Shown: piece by piece, positions 6,570 to 6,576 of the stretch
Layout of the letters: each line of letters begins with the position of its first letter
How positions within the stretch are numbered: the first letter of the stretch is position 1
NCBI GenBank assembly: GCA_012516115.1
Contig: JAAYXC010000082.1
Location: 1-6,576 of the forward strand
DNA from: Bacillota bacterium
GTDB taxonomy: Bacteria; Bacillota; UBA4882; JAAYXC01
Direction of reading: 5' to 3'
DNA length: 6,576 nucleotides
Program-made: the position numbers and the translations under genes
Notes under the pieces: generated by a model
Database searches by the model: none
What the model saw: the letters and a program-made list of their open reading frames with translations, nothing else
Told to the model about the DNA's origin: nothing

Positions 6570-6576
6570 GCGAAAC

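Overview
The window is an ordinary, compact bacterial region with a GC-rich base composition. It has strong GGAGG-type ribosome binding sites, three consecutive genes for a sugar ABC importer, a large exported glycoside hydrolase, and a convergent lipoprotein gene. The Shine-Dalgarno strength, GTG/TTG starts and DUF5060-type hydrolase next to a CUT1-type importer fit a Bacillota-like or related thermophilic or anaerobic lineage. That assignment is inference only. The importer's binding protein carries a signal-peptidase-I-type leader with no lipobox, which would suit a diderm cell with a periplasm.

Layout: positions 11-1282 (+) encode a family 1 solute-binding protein whose true start may lie off the left edge. 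A 73-base gap holds a perfect 12-bp stem-loop (1308-1336) and a good ribosome binding site. These point to a permease start at 1356, later than the longest open frame would suggest. Permease 1 (1356-2270) and permease 2 (2296-3174) are the MalF-like and MalG-like membrane subunits, each with an EAA loop. The glycoside hydrolase (3196-5523) follows after 21 bases. It has a signal peptide, an N-terminal beta-sandwich-like region, DUF5060, a GH-A (GH5-like) barrel with E507 and E597, and a C-terminal beta domain. The four genes are tightly spaced and probably form one operon: the exported hydrolase cuts a polysaccharide or glycoside, the binding protein captures the released oligosaccharide, and the permeases import it. 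No ATPase gene and no regulator lie inside the window, and the substrate cannot be read from the sequence.

The 278-base gap between the convergent genes (5524-5801) holds two successive inverted repeats. The first is a perfect 15-bp hairpin (5582-5616), probably a two-way terminator. The second is a long imperfect palindrome (5630-5719) built from 10-11-base CACGGATT-like units and followed by six T residues. It looks like a dispersed intergenic repeat that may also terminate transcription. From 5726 to 5801 there is only a weak 5-bp hairpin (5785-5789 with 5794-5798) and no gene I can support.

On the minus strand, 6569-5802 encodes a lipoprotein with a clear LSGC lipobox, an LppM/DUF3153-like ectodomain and a C-terminal membrane anchor. 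It appears unrelated to the sugar operon and its start is also close to the window edge. I found no tRNA, rRNA, CRISPR array, transposase or integrase. I see no clearly new multi-gene system. The items most worth a second look are the translation-start hairpins before permease 1, the palindromic repeat, and the substrate of the hydrolase/importer pair.
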